Shown here piece after piece: positions 8,582 through 17,947 of a stretch of DNA of 64,000 bases (positions within the stretch are counted from its first letter, which is position 1; the number at the start of each line of letters is the position of its first letter). A model generated the notes under the pieces. It saw only the letters and a list, made by a program, of their open reading frames with translations. It was not told the DNA's origin and ran no database searches. Source of the stretch: Agarilytica sp045430285. GTDB lineage: Bacteria; Pseudomonadota; Gammaproteobacteria; Pseudomonadales; Cellvibrionaceae. Position numbers and translations under genes: made by a program. The stretch lies in NCBI GenBank assembly GCA_045430285.1, contig JAILXV010000006.1:124001-188000 (forward strand). The letters are read 5' to 3'.

Positions 8582-9994
8582 TTGCGGGGACAGGATGGAA
8601 AGATTCAGATTGTTGTATTCATACTTTTAGCTTATTCGCAAATAGTATTCGCGGTTGAAGATATTAACCTAAAGTGGAATGACTTAAATATGGGGGGCTC
8701 TACCGTAATGATGGACGCTATGCCCCACTATCCACACAGAGCGAATACCCATTCAAATATTACGGTCAATCAGAATGACTTTATGAACTCCGCTACATGT
8801 GGTTCGTGTCATACAGAAATTTATCAGCAGTGGAAAAACTCCATGATGGCATATTCGTGGGACGACCCTATTTATCGCGCGTTGCTAAAGTTGGCAAGTG
8901 AAGCTACAGACGGCGCTGTTGATAATTTTTGTACGGGCTGTCATACGCCAATTGGTTTAACTTCTAATCAAATAAATTCAGAAATTAATCGAGCGCCCCT
9001 CGATCAAGAAGAACACACGCTCCCAGGCGTGGATTGTGAATCGTGCCACAACATGACTGGTCGCACAGGAATCGACAATGGTGCTTATCAGCTTTCGCCG
9101 CAAAAAGGACAGCAACCAATAAAGCTGGGGCCTCGTGCCGACGCGGTATCCCCTTTCCATGATACGGCCTACTCCGAATTTCACACGCGGTCAGATTTTT
9201 GTGGCACATGTCATAACGTAACACACCCCTTTAATAATGTGCCGATAGAAAGAACATATGACGAATGGTTAGAAAGCAGTTACGCCAAAGACGGTGTGGA
9301 TTGTCAAACTTGCCATATGAAAACCTATGAAGGTAAAGCAGCGATTATGGGACCTGAACGTTCGGATATCGCATCGCATGCGTTTACCGGTGGTAATAGT
9401 ACCGTGCTAAGCCACCTCGGATCAGAGTATGCTGCGGACATGGCTCGCGAATTTTTACGAAGCGCGGCGGAAATTGAATTTGTTAATCTAAATCCTTCAC
9501 TAAAATCCGGCACGAATAACCGTATTACCGTTAAGGTGAAAAATGTTGGGGCAGGTCACAAGTTGCCCACAGGCTTTCCTGAGGGTCGTGAAATCTGGGT
9601 GGACTTTGCCATTACGGATAGTTTAGGAAACGAAATTTACCGCTTGGGGAAAATACAAAACGGAAAAACAGAACCCAATACACGTAATTTTAAAGTGCAC
9701 CTTGGCGATAAAAACGGCAATGAAGTGGCTATCGCTGTTTGGGATGTTACCCATATTATTTCTGACAATAGAATTTTACCAAAAGGGTATGGCTTAGCTG
9801 AATTTGATGTGTATTTACCAGAAGAAGCTATCGGTCCATTTACCTTGAGTGCCACGCTGAATTACTGGGCATTTTCGCAAGCTCTAGTGGACTACCTACT
9901 AGGTGAAGGTGTCATGAAGGTTGATGTGGTTAAAATGGCTGAAATCGAAGTCGTGATACCCAATGACAAGGCCAGCGCGTCTCACAAAAATTAA
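8582..9994 (+). CDS. Secreted multihaem (five CxxCH) cytochrome c family protein
   Basis: About 470 residues from a TTG start. A signal peptide (KIQIVVFILLAYSQIVFA) leads to a periplasmic protein with five CxxCH haem-attachment motifs in order: CGSCH, CTGCH, CESCH, CGTCH and CQTCH. The spacing and the first HTEIYQQWKNSMM helix resemble the cytochrome c554-like multihaem family. The last 170 residues carry no haem motif and look like a beta-sandwich with the conserved GHKLPTGFPEGREIWV segment seen in similar proteins. It probably carries electrons in the periplasm or to a surface acceptor. The partner oxidoreductase is not identified. A secreted beta-helix protein follows 76 bp downstream on the same strand and may be co-transcribed. 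Confidence 0.85.
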   Translation: MRGQDGKIQIVVFILLAYSQIVFAVEDINLKWNDLNMGGSTVMMDAMPHYPHRANTHSNITVNQNDFMNSATCGSCHTEIYQQWKNSMMAYSWDDPIYRALLKLASEATDGAVDNFCTGCHTPIGLTSNQINSEINRAPLDQEEHTLPGVDCESCHNMTGRTGIDNGAYQLSPQKGQQPIKLGPRADAVSPFHDTAYSEFHTRSDFCGTCHNVTHPFNNVPIERTYDEWLESSYAKDGVDCQTCHMKTYEGKAAIMGPERSDIASHAFTGGNSTVLSHLGSEYAADMAREFLRSAAEIEFVNLNPSLKSGTNNRITVKVKNVGAGHKLPTGFPEGREIWVDFAITDSLGNEIYRLGKIQNGKTEPNTRNFKVHLGDKNGNEVAIAVWDVTHIISDNRILPKGYGLAEFDVYLPEEAIGPFTLSATLNYWAFSQALVDYLLGEGVMKVDVVKMAEIEVVIPNDKASASHKN

Positions 9995-10070
9995 TTAATG
10001 CGCCCCAAATATTCGAACTAATTTTAGAGGTTTACAACACTAACTTGCTTAACAACAAAAGGATGAAACA

Positions 10071-12086
10071 ATGAAGATCAAAGCTACACGTTATTTTATC
10101 ATCACGGCAGTGCTATCACTGTTCGTTGTGAATACGGCCTATGCAAAGGGGAAGAAAGCAACGGTACTTATGGAAAGTGACTTTAAGTACGGCACCTATA
10201 TTATTGATAAGCCAGGTCGCTATAAACTAGGTGAAGACATTACGTTTAACCCCAACTCTCCTGCAACACTCACTCAGGCTGTGCAGTCTGGAATGATCCC
10301 ATCACACTTAGCCAAAAAATTGGAACTCAGTATTCCTGTAGATGCTTACCATGCGGGCTTCCCTTTGTTCACACAATTTGCTCATAACGGCGGCGGTCAC
10401 TTTTCACCAGGCGGTCCATTAGATGCGCGTTATGACCCAGCTGGTTTTGGTTTGGGTTTTTTCGCTGCGATTGTTATTCAAGCCAATGGGGTTGTGCTTG
10501 ATTTGAATGGGCATACCATTGAGCAAAGCGAAGAGCACGCGCTTCTTCAACGATTCTTCTCTGTCATTGAATTGGCGGAGCAACCATTTATTCCTGCTCA
10601 AGGCCCTGCAGATTTTGGTAACGAGATCATTGCAGCTAAAAATGTTGTCATAAAAAATGGGGTAATAGGCCGCAGCTCACACCATGGTATTCACGGTAAT
10701 AATAACGTTAATGTTCGTATAAAAAACGTTGATTTCGTAGACTTTGAAGTTGGCGCAATTGCACTAAACGGTGTCGACGGATTAATCGTGAAAAACTCTA
10801 ACGCCGAAAATAGAAAAGATGTTCCCGTGGTCGGGACATACTCTTCTGCACAGTTCATCAAACCCTATATTCAAGAATTACAACGCCATCAATCAACCAC
10901 AGAACTGATGGTGAATGGTCAAACATTGGGTGTAAATGATATTAAGATGGCATTGCAGGAGGCCGTTAATAACGTCCACAAAGATTTGATTGTCGAGCGC
11001 TATACAGAAAATGGCCGTCCCGTCATCAATAAGGCCCTACACCCTGAAGAATTCGCTTTATTCCATAATAAATTTGGTGTAGTGGATGGAAACTCTTACT
11101 CTTACCTGGTTAATAAGGTTGGCATTGCGGTGAATGGCTTCCCCAAAAAACCAGACTCATATAAGAATGGATCCCGTAACGTATGGTTCAACAACGTACA
11201 CGTTGAAAATCAAGTCGCATTTATTAATGAAATTGTTGCCTTAAACCAAGGCGGTCCGGTTATTGACCCTGTTGGTGCGGTATTTCAAACGCAAAACGTT
11301 CACCCAGATACCGGCGTGCCTGTAACGATTTCATCTTTAGATAAAAATAACGCTAGATATCTCGGTAATGCGGTTGCAAATGCGCAAGCCTTTGTTGCCA
11401 AAGCGTCCATCAATGGTGAGTTTGACGATTCAGTATTGGATTTAAAACGCCTAAGCATTAACGACACCGTACTTAATTGGGTAGAAGCAAAACCAGGGTT
11501 TGAAAACCTTGTAAGTATCGTACCCACTGAAAGCGATTTTCTCTGCAATGGCGATTCTATGTTCCATGTGAATAAGGGCGTTATCGCCTTCAAAATGGAT
11601 GCCGTTAAAAATATCGTAATGCGTAACACCAGTGCGACTAACGTCGTCAATATGGGTAAACAAGGCGCGCTGGTATGCGGTGACTATACGAAGTCTCACC
11701 CTGCGGCTACGCTTGAAGGTTACGGCGGCGCGCACACCCGTGCCTATACGTTCTCCGGCTCTAAGAATGTAATTCTTGCGAAAACCACGGCCATGGAACT
11801 GCAGTCTTACGCAGGTAACGCCGTAGGTGTTGACGTGATGACAGACACCACCAACGCTAAAGTAAAAGATCTTTATGTGCTGGGCGCTGAAGCCGGACTC
11901 CAAGACGGTAGCGTTTTTGAGGGGCCAAACGAAACACCCATGGCCATTGGTTTCCATATAGGTGAAGAAGCCAAGCAAGTCAAAGGCAAGTCGATCTGTG
12001 CTGACCTTATGGAAGGCTTTGGTGGCGAACTCGTTGTCCAGGATGAAAGCGACGCTGCATTCCTAAAAAATATCTGTAGTCTTTAA
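10071..12086 (+). CDS. Secreted right-handed beta-helix protein
   Basis: 671 residues with a clear signal peptide (hydrophobic core, cleavage near AYA-KG at 25) and a good ribosome binding site (AAAGGA). The body has stacked short beta segments typical of parallel beta-helix (PbH1-like) proteins: VVLDLNGHTIEQ, NVVIKNGVIG, NVRIKNVDFVDF, LIVKNSNAENR and later NVWFNNVHVENQ, NIVMRNTSATNV, NVILAKTTAME. Such folds occur in polysaccharide lyases, epimerases and surface adhesins, but I see no catalytic signature that picks one. Only two or three Cys residues are near the C terminus. Its position just after the multihaem cytochrome suggests a shared operon. Confidence 0.7.
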   Translation: MKIKATRYFIITAVLSLFVVNTAYAKGKKATVLMESDFKYGTYIIDKPGRYKLGEDITFNPNSPATLTQAVQSGMIPSHLAKKLELSIPVDAYHAGFPLFTQFAHNGGGHFSPGGPLDARYDPAGFGLGFFAAIVIQANGVVLDLNGHTIEQSEEHALLQRFFSVIELAEQPFIPAQGPADFGNEIIAAKNVVIKNGVIGRSSHHGIHGNNNVNVRIKNVDFVDFEVGAIALNGVDGLIVKNSNAENRKDVPVVGTYSSAQFIKPYIQELQRHQSTTELMVNGQTLGVNDIKMALQEAVNNVHKDLIVERYTENGRPVINKALHPEEFALFHNKFGVVDGNSYSYLVNKVGIAVNGFPKKPDSYKNGSRNVWFNNVHVENQVAFINEIVALNQGGPVIDPVGAVFQTQNVHPDTGVPVTISSLDKNNARYLGNAVANAQAFVAKASINGEFDDSVLDLKRLSINDTVLNWVEAKPGFENLVSIVPTESDFLCNGDSMFHVNKGVIAFKMDAVKNIVMRNTSATNVVNMGKQGALVCGDYTKSHPAATLEGYGGAHTRAYTFSGSKNVILAKTTAMELQSYAGNAVGVDVMTDTTNAKVKDLYVLGAEAGLQDGSVFEGPNETPMAIGFHIGEEAKQVKGKSICADLMEGFGGELVVQDESDAAFLKNICSL

Positions 12087-12407
12087 CTCCCTTCAAAATA
12101 CAGGCGGTCCTATCATGGGTCGCTTGTACTATCATCCACGCTTACTGCGCCTCCGCCTAGTTTCCAAATTGCACAAGTGTTTTCAACATAAGAAGACCTT
12201 GATAGCACTTCAATTCATCACACACAAAACCCCATATAGACAGATCTCTCTATGTTAATGCATTATTGTACCAAAAATTTTTATGCACCCTGATATAACC
12301 GCATCCACAGTGTGAACATGTACTATATAAAGTCAGCAGGTCAGCCTGGCAGAAAACGGCTTTCTAACAGCCGACCGATCTACTAACAGAGCTAACACAT
12401 AACTTTT
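12087..12407. other. Intergenic stretch with no gene seen
   Basis: About 320 bp with no convincing open frame, hairpin or repeat. The promoter for the GNAT stub and glycosylase genes presumably lies here. Confidence 0.5.
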
Positions 12408-12512
12408 ATGGAAAATCCAAAATTTACGGTATACGAGGATGCTGATATCGATTCTGTCGTTGGGCTGATGACTCAACTGAACAACACGACAATAAGTGGG
12501 TCCAATATATAA
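12408..12512 (+). pseudogene. N-terminal stub of a GNAT-type acetyltransferase
   Basis: 34 codons from ATG to TAA. The sequence (KFTVYEDADIDSVVGLMTQL) has the look of the first beta strand and helix of GNAT N-acetyltransferases, in which Asp-x3-Val-x2-Leu-x2-Gln-Leu is usual. The remaining ~120 residues, including the acetyl-CoA loop, are absent. It ends one base before the GTG chosen for the next gene, so it may now act as a leader ORF. Family assignment from so short a piece is tentative. Confidence 0.4.
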
Positions 12513-12513
12513 C

Positions 12514-13725
12514 GTGATTACACTTAAACAGCCCCAAGATTTAACACGCTTGCGTCGCCTTGCTCTAAATGCACAAGGGTTGATACAGGCCCAGCCTTAT
12601 GGTCATGGTATTGATGGAGCAATTAATGCTATTAATCACCTAGGTTATGTACAGATTGACACGATATCCGTGGTGGAGCGCGCGCACCATCACGTCCTCT
12701 ATTCTAGGGTTCCTAAGTTCACACCAGAGATGACAAATCAGATGTTGCTCGACGGCGACGTGTTTGAATATTGGTCTCATGCAGCTGCGTTTTTACCTAT
12801 TGCTGATTTTCGCTTCTCCTTACCCTACAAACACGCGATCAAGAGCGGACAAAATCATTGGTATAAAACTCGCGATGAGAAACTTATGTCTGAGCTTTTA
12901 GCGCGTATACGCTCCGAAGGTCCGATACGATCCCGAGATATAAAAGCAGAGACAACAAGTTCAAAAGGTTGGTGGGATTGGAAGCCGGCAAAAAAAGCGC
13001 TGGAACAGATGTATATGGAAGGAGACCTAATGGTCAGTAGCCGTGACGGGTTTCAAAAGATATACGATCTTACTGAGCGGGTATTACCCACTCACATTGA
13101 CACGCAAATGCCCAGCACAGAAGAGTTTGCAATACACATCGTCGAGCAACAATTACGTTGCCATGGACTTGCAACACTAAAAGGAATGACCTATCTACGT
13201 AAAAATAATGCATTGCGTAATACAGTCAAAGCCTTAGTAAATGAGCGATTAGCTCAAGGAGATTATGAACAGATTCAAGTGGGCAACGGTGAGATATTCA
13301 TAGTGGAAACTGGGGCACTTGACCGCCCACTTCCTCGCTTAAGTAACCGCATGTGGATTCTTTCCCCGTTTGATAACAGCGTCATTCAGCGCGATCGACT
13401 TAAGGCGCTGTTTCAATATAACTATCAGATAGAATGCTATGTACCCGCACCTAAACGTCAGTATGGCTACTTCTGTCTTCCCCTACTCTATCGTGATGAA
13501 TTTGTGGGGCGAATGGATTGTAAAGCTCACCGTAAGACTCGCCACCTGGAAATTAAGTCTCTTCATTTTGAACAACACACGCTTGATGATGAAGTGGTTC
13601 CAGCCTTGTTAACCGCGCTGACACTATTCCGTGATTTTCAACAGTGTGATACCGTCTCGTTAACTAATGCGTACCCAAAACGTCTCACCCAAACATTACG
13701 CGAGGCATTAAAATCTTTAGGATAA
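12514..13725 (+). CDS. YcaQ/AlkX-type winged-helix DNA glycosylase (HTH_42 family)
   Basis: Member of the HTH_42 (PF06224) family, whose Escherichia coli member YcaQ/AlkX unhooks DNA crosslinks and removes bulky alkyl adducts. The catalytic motif of the YcaQ-like branch, Gln-x-Asp, is present as VQIDTIS about 50 residues in, followed by the conserved ERAHHHVLYSR segment and later the SPFDN(S)VIQRDR motif near residue 290. Length (about 400) is normal. There is no ATG near the start: GTG at 12514 directly follows the preceding stub's stop, suggesting coupled translation; GTG at 12496 is an alternative. A methyltransferase follows 12 bp downstream on the same strand. Confidence 0.85.
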   Translation: MITLKQPQDLTRLRRLALNAQGLIQAQPYGHGIDGAINAINHLGYVQIDTISVVERAHHHVLYSRVPKFTPEMTNQMLLDGDVFEYWSHAAAFLPIADFRFSLPYKHAIKSGQNHWYKTRDEKLMSELLARIRSEGPIRSRDIKAETTSSKGWWDWKPAKKALEQMYMEGDLMVSSRDGFQKIYDLTERVLPTHIDTQMPSTEEFAIHIVEQQLRCHGLATLKGMTYLRKNNALRNTVKALVNERLAQGDYEQIQVGNGEIFIVETGALDRPLPRLSNRMWILSPFDNSVIQRDRLKALFQYNYQIECYVPAPKRQYGYFCLPLLYRDEFVGRMDCKAHRKTRHLEIKSLHFEQHTLDDEVVPALLTALTLFRDFQQCDTVSLTNAYPKRLTQTLREALKSLG

Positions 13726-13737
13726 CGCTAGCAAAAT

Positions 13738-14340
13738 ATGTCTACCAAAGAAAAACGGGAATACTACGCAGATACCGCCAACAGTGAAGTTCGCCCCGAC
13801 TTAGTTGTGGCGGCAGGCATGATAGACCCTGAAAAAGTAGCAATCGATTGTGGGTGTGGTTCTGGCTCGGATATCGCGTATTTAAGAAAGGAGGGCTTCA
13901 CGGTACACGCGTTTGATATTGAAGAGACGTCAATCGCACTATGTCAGGAGCGTTTCAAAAACGACCGTGCTGTATATTTATCCCAAGATAGCTTTTCTTC
14001 TTTTATCTACCCGAAATCCTCTTTAATTGTGGCAGATGCCAGTCTGTTTTTTTGCCCAGAAAATGCGTTTGATTTCGTCTGGCAGAACATATACGAATCA
14101 TTGCATTCTAATGGTATTTTTTGCGGATCGTTTTTAGGGCCGGACGACACCATGGCAAGCCCGACTTTTGATAGAGATGCGTTCTGGCCAGACGTGTTGG
14201 TATTTGAGGAAAATACGCTACGGGATAAGTTAACTAAATTCGATATTGTTCTCTTTAATGAACACAAGGTTTCGGGGAAAACACCAAGAGGGGTCGATCA
14301 TCAATGGCATGTCTATTCCGTCGTCGCAAAGAAGATATAA
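13738..14340 (+). CDS. Class I SAM-dependent methyltransferase
   Basis: 200 residues with a Rossmann-type methyltransferase core. Motif I is plain (AIDCGCGSGSDIAYL, residues about 35-49), followed by an acidic strand end (HAFDIEETS) for the ribose hydroxyls and a LIVADASLFF motif in the post-II position. The style resembles TehB/UbiG-like small-molecule methyltransferases. The substrate is unknown. It starts 12 bp after the glycosylase gene, so the two probably share an mRNA. Confidence 0.75.
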   Translation: MSTKEKREYYADTANSEVRPDLVVAAGMIDPEKVAIDCGCGSGSDIAYLRKEGFTVHAFDIEETSIALCQERFKNDRAVYLSQDSFSSFIYPKSSLIVADASLFFCPENAFDFVWQNIYESLHSNGIFCGSFLGPDDTMASPTFDRDAFWPDVLVFEENTLRDKLTKFDIVLFNEHKVSGKTPRGVDHQWHVYSVVAKKI

Positions 14341-14370
14341 TAACGCAAACGCTGTGAACATCAACAACCG

Positions 14371-14916
14371 CTATACCGCTACATACTCAAACCGCAGCAC
14401 TGCGGTGTCTTTTATCACCATGTACCGCCATCGTCTATGCGTATAGGCGGAATATTTTTTATGCCGCCGGTGAACACGCCCCATTTCTACGGTACGCCCA
14501 TCCACCAAGTGTGCGATCAGTTGCCATTTATAACCAACACTTTGTTCGAAGGCCAGGATTTCTGATTGAGGCACCGCCCTATTCGCACCAAACACTTGCG
14601 CGCAATGCTTAAAGATTGCGTTGTGGCCCTCTGCTAACCCGACGGCCAAATGAGCAAGCTCGTGTCGCAAAGTGTTGCGAAGTTTATTAATGGCCTGGGT
14701 ACCGATAAAAGCAGAATTTATGTACACCACCCCCTTGGAGGAGGCCATACCAAACTTTGTTTTATGACGCGTAAGCTCCAATGCGCTCGGCTGAACAACC
14801 CATTTGGGTTTAGCTAATACAGCGCAACATTGCTCCAGCGCGTTATTATATTCATCGCGGATTACATCGAAACTGATTGCCGAATCAGCCACGGCGAATG
14901 GACTCTCGACATCCAC
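14371..14916 (-). CDS. SprT-like zinc metallopeptidase
   Basis: 181 residues of the SprT-like family. The zinc motif HELAHL (HExxH) lies around residues 85-90, with a third His about 15 residues on (GHNAIFKHCAQVFG), as in bacterial SprT and eukaryotic Spartan. The C-terminal zinc-ribbon region of SprT is replaced here by a basic segment (RRHKKYSAYTHRRWRY) with few Cys. The role in bacteria is not settled; DNA-protein crosslink repair is a guess by analogy. The ATG lies immediately after the stop of the upstream DUF748 gene on the same strand, so the two form an operon. Confidence 0.8.
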   Translation of the reverse strand: MDVESPFAVADSAISFDVIRDEYNNALEQCCAVLAKPKWVVQPSALELTRHKTKFGMASSKGVVYINSAFIGTQAINKLRNTLRHELAHLAVGLAEGHNAIFKHCAQVFGANRAVPQSEILAFEQSVGYKWQLIAHLVDGRTVEMGRVHRRHKKYSAYTHRRWRYMVIKDTAVLRFEYVAV

Positions 14917-14917
14917 C

Positions 14918-17539
14918 TTAAATACTCAATGTAATACGAGGTTGTGCTTTTTTCGAGGCGTCTATCTCTGGGTTACACAACAACATACGAGAAGACTCAA
15001 TCTCCCCTTCTTTAACGACATAGCGTTTAAAGTTTTCACCACGCTGCTTAGCCAGTGCTTTCAATTGAGTCCGAATTTTCTCGTCTTTAATCTCTTCTCC
15101 CTTGGGTAGTCCGAGCTCTTCCGGCGTCGCAATACCGCATATTTTGATTTGGGTTTTTTCTTTATCTTTCATTAATTGAATAAACTGCTTTGCGTAAGTG
15201 ACCTGCACTTCGTCAAGTTCTGTATGCCCAGCGCTATAGATAAGATCCTCAAAGCGTAGTTTTAACGCAAACTCACCTGCACTGATCGCGACGGAAACAA
15301 CGCTTGCGTAGGGCACAAAAGTATTCATGAGGTAGGATTTGGCTTGAGACATCACCGCTTTCTTCGTTACCAATAATAAAAAGCTACTCACTCCAAACGA
15401 TGGGTCATTTACACTGCCGCTCATCGGTACGGAGAGTTTAATATTACCGCGCTTATCTTTTAGCATACCCAGCGCCACGTTTAACGGAATTGCTCCTTGG
15501 TCTTTCATGCTGGCCATTGCATCATCCGCGGCGGACATATCCACTCCTCTTAGGTTTAACTTTACGCTACCACCTAAATCAGAGTTTTTGATATCCACGT
15601 CCAACGCAGTATCGAGTTGGCCGCTTTTTAATTCGAAGCCTAAAGAATCGCGAATATACGACGATACTGCTGGTAACGATATCTCATTTATGTCGCCCTT
15701 AAGCTTTAAGTTTAGTTTGTCTGAAAATGGTGTCACGCCGCCAGAAAGATCAATTTTTGCGTAGTCATTACTTCTACCCTTAAAGCGAAAAGGGCTTAAT
15801 TCATTACTTTCGCTATCGACTTTTGAAATTTCTAATGTATCGATTTTTAAATCTCGGTTGTAATGTGGTGTAACACTTTCATCCTTAAATATGATGTGGT
15901 TTTCACCGTCTAGGTGCAGTTTCCCAAGGGCCATTTTAAATACAGGGGGCGACGGCGGCTCTTCGGAATCCACTTCAGCAGCAGGATCTTTTTCTTCGAC
16001 TTGTGCGACGACGAGGTTTTCCGAACGCTCACTCTCAGCCGGCTCAATTGCCTCGGCGCTCGTGCGCTCTCCTTGGGGGATCACAATCAAGGTCGATACG
16101 CTTTTATCCTCAGCAATAAAAACGTGACTTCGTAAATCGGATATTGCGATATCACCAATATGTAACTTCTCTTGCTGATAGCGAATCGCCTCGATCATCG
16201 CTTCACTAATGGTTAGCAATGGCGGTAACACTTCTTCACTAGGCGCTTCGCTCTCTTCACGATCCTCATTCTCACCTTTTTCACTGCGCTCACTAGGAAC
16301 CGCATGGACATGGGAGGCAAGTAATTTCATCACCTGTAAACGTCCCACCGATAATTCAGACGACGATGGAATATCTGCACCAGACCTAAGGTTTATCGGG
16401 CCAAGCGCTAAACGCTCTAAGGCAAGAAGTTTATCTTCATTCCCATTTATAAGCGCTAGCTCTTCAAGCGCTGTATCGAAAGCGCCGGTCAGCTGATCTA
16501 AACCGCCATCCTTCACATGTACATCAAACTGTTCAATATTAAGGGAATACTCGTCTACGTTAAGGTTTAGGAAAGCATCGGTGCTCTTACTAGTGCTCTT
16601 ATTAATGCTCCCATTAGCGCCCGCATCAGATTTATCATTACCACCTAAAGGGAGCTCGGCAGAAAACTGTTTAACCGACGCTGTCGAGTCGTTCAACGAG
16701 GCCGTAATCATTTTCCCATCCAGTAAAATGTTTGACTGTATCTTTACATTTAGTCCGCCAGCCAACATCGCCAACTGATCTCGCACTATGGGTTGTATTT
16801 GTTGCAGCTGAATATCTGAAACCGCTAAGTGATTAGTAATCTCGCCTTTATCACCGCTCATGCTTATTTCAGATGCGAACGAAATATCACCGCCCAACGC
16901 ACGCCCCTTTAAACCAACCTCTAGTACCTGAGAGTTGATCGACGCCTCTAGCGTTTTTATAGAAAGGTCATCAATATTAAATTGATAAGGCGTTTGCTGG
17001 TATAAGACAGTAATAGATGAGTTTGATAGACGAAGCAGCGAGCCAACCACCGAATAAGGAAAGGGCTCTTCGTCGGTTTCGGCACTTAGTGTTTGTTCAG
17101 CGGTATCTAGGGCTAGGGGCTCATCGCCGCTCTCATTTTGCGGCGCAATTTCAAAGCCTGCAACATTGATTGACGACTCCTCCATGACAATATGAAGATC
17201 TAAATCACTGAGCTCAAACTCATTAATATAGATATCACTGAACAGCAAACGATGGAGATGAAGCTCTATATCGGCTCTGCCCAGGTGAAACACCACTTTT
17301 TGGCCACGGACAAGATTTAGATCGCGGACGGTAACCTGGGACAAAAGGGGATTGTAACGAATACTGCTTCCGCCATCTAACTGAATATCATGCTCTTGGA
17401 GCGCCTCGGCTAAATAGTGGCGGATCACATACGGCGATAACGACCAAATCAGGAAAATGACCACAAATACCACTACTGCAACAATCTTTACTCCTCGCAA
17501 TACACCTTTGCGTATATTGCGCTTCCCCCCGTCCGTCAT
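14918..17539 (-). CDS. DUF748/AsmA-like envelope protein
   Basis: 873 residues. One N-terminal membrane anchor (about 16-38, VKIVAVVVFVVIFLIWSLSPYVI) is followed by a long, mostly beta-rich periplasmic region with many NVAGF, LSLD and KLHLDGEN-type repeats. The DUF748 section lies around 560-760 (RFKGRSNDYAKIDLSGGVTPF, then a VPMSGSVNDPSFGV ending). This family belongs to the AsmA-like superfamily of inner-membrane proteins proposed to bridge lipid transport to the outer membrane. Two acidic, low-complexity stretches (about 130-165 and 400-520) interrupt the domain. The SprT-like gene follows directly. Confidence 0.8.
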   Translation of the reverse strand: MTDGGKRNIRKGVLRGVKIVAVVVFVVIFLIWSLSPYVIRHYLAEALQEHDIQLDGGSSIRYNPLLSQVTVRDLNLVRGQKVVFHLGRADIELHLHRLLFSDIYINEFELSDLDLHIVMEESSINVAGFEIAPQNESGDEPLALDTAEQTLSAETDEEPFPYSVVGSLLRLSNSSITVLYQQTPYQFNIDDLSIKTLEASINSQVLEVGLKGRALGGDISFASEISMSGDKGEITNHLAVSDIQLQQIQPIVRDQLAMLAGGLNVKIQSNILLDGKMITASLNDSTASVKQFSAELPLGGNDKSDAGANGSINKSTSKSTDAFLNLNVDEYSLNIEQFDVHVKDGGLDQLTGAFDTALEELALINGNEDKLLALERLALGPINLRSGADIPSSSELSVGRLQVMKLLASHVHAVPSERSEKGENEDREESEAPSEEVLPPLLTISEAMIEAIRYQQEKLHIGDIAISDLRSHVFIAEDKSVSTLIVIPQGERTSAEAIEPAESERSENLVVAQVEEKDPAAEVDSEEPPSPPVFKMALGKLHLDGENHIIFKDESVTPHYNRDLKIDTLEISKVDSESNELSPFRFKGRSNDYAKIDLSGGVTPFSDKLNLKLKGDINEISLPAVSSYIRDSLGFELKSGQLDTALDVDIKNSDLGGSVKLNLRGVDMSAADDAMASMKDQGAIPLNVALGMLKDKRGNIKLSVPMSGSVNDPSFGVSSFLLLVTKKAVMSQAKSYLMNTFVPYASVVSVAISAGEFALKLRFEDLIYSAGHTELDEVQVTYAKQFIQLMKDKEKTQIKICGIATPEELGLPKGEEIKDEKIRTQLKALAKQRGENFKRYVVKEGEIESSRMLLCNPEIDASKKAQPRITLSI

Positions 17540-17947
17540 GCTTCACCATATCTACATTATGCTATCTACATCATGCACTGTCGGCCCTTCCGCTTAACCA
17601 TTCGGTGTTTTGGCGGATCTGCTCGTGCCCCAAACGGCGATTATAAGGTAATGACCGCAATATCGCTCAGTAAAGCGGGGGCTTATTACATTTGATCGCG
17701 GCTTCTCTCCAAGGTCCCCGCCCAATGGCGCCATTTTAAACGTTAGTTTGTATTGTTATAAAAAGTAACTATTCTTATTAGAGTGAAAAACCGCTCGGCC
17801 AATAACACATTATAAAAATATTTGTGCTCTAGATTTATCACGTATCCCCAGTCAACCCAAAACCCGAATACCCTGTGCTTGCTTGGCTAACGAGAACAGA
17901 ATCGGATAAGGGAGCCCCCCTAATAGTTAAAGGAAGGCACAAACATT
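17540..17947. other. Divergent intergenic region upstream of the permease pair
   Basis: About 400 bp between the divergently transcribed DUF748 gene and the first permease. It must hold both promoters. An AT-rich tract (17750-17840) is the most likely promoter zone for the permease. No clear dyad was seen. Confidence 0.4.

Noticed and set aside
11451..11978. 175-codon minus-strand frame within the beta-helix gene
   Set aside because: It lies wholly inside a well-supported gene with signal peptide and ribosome site; its translation is not protein-like.
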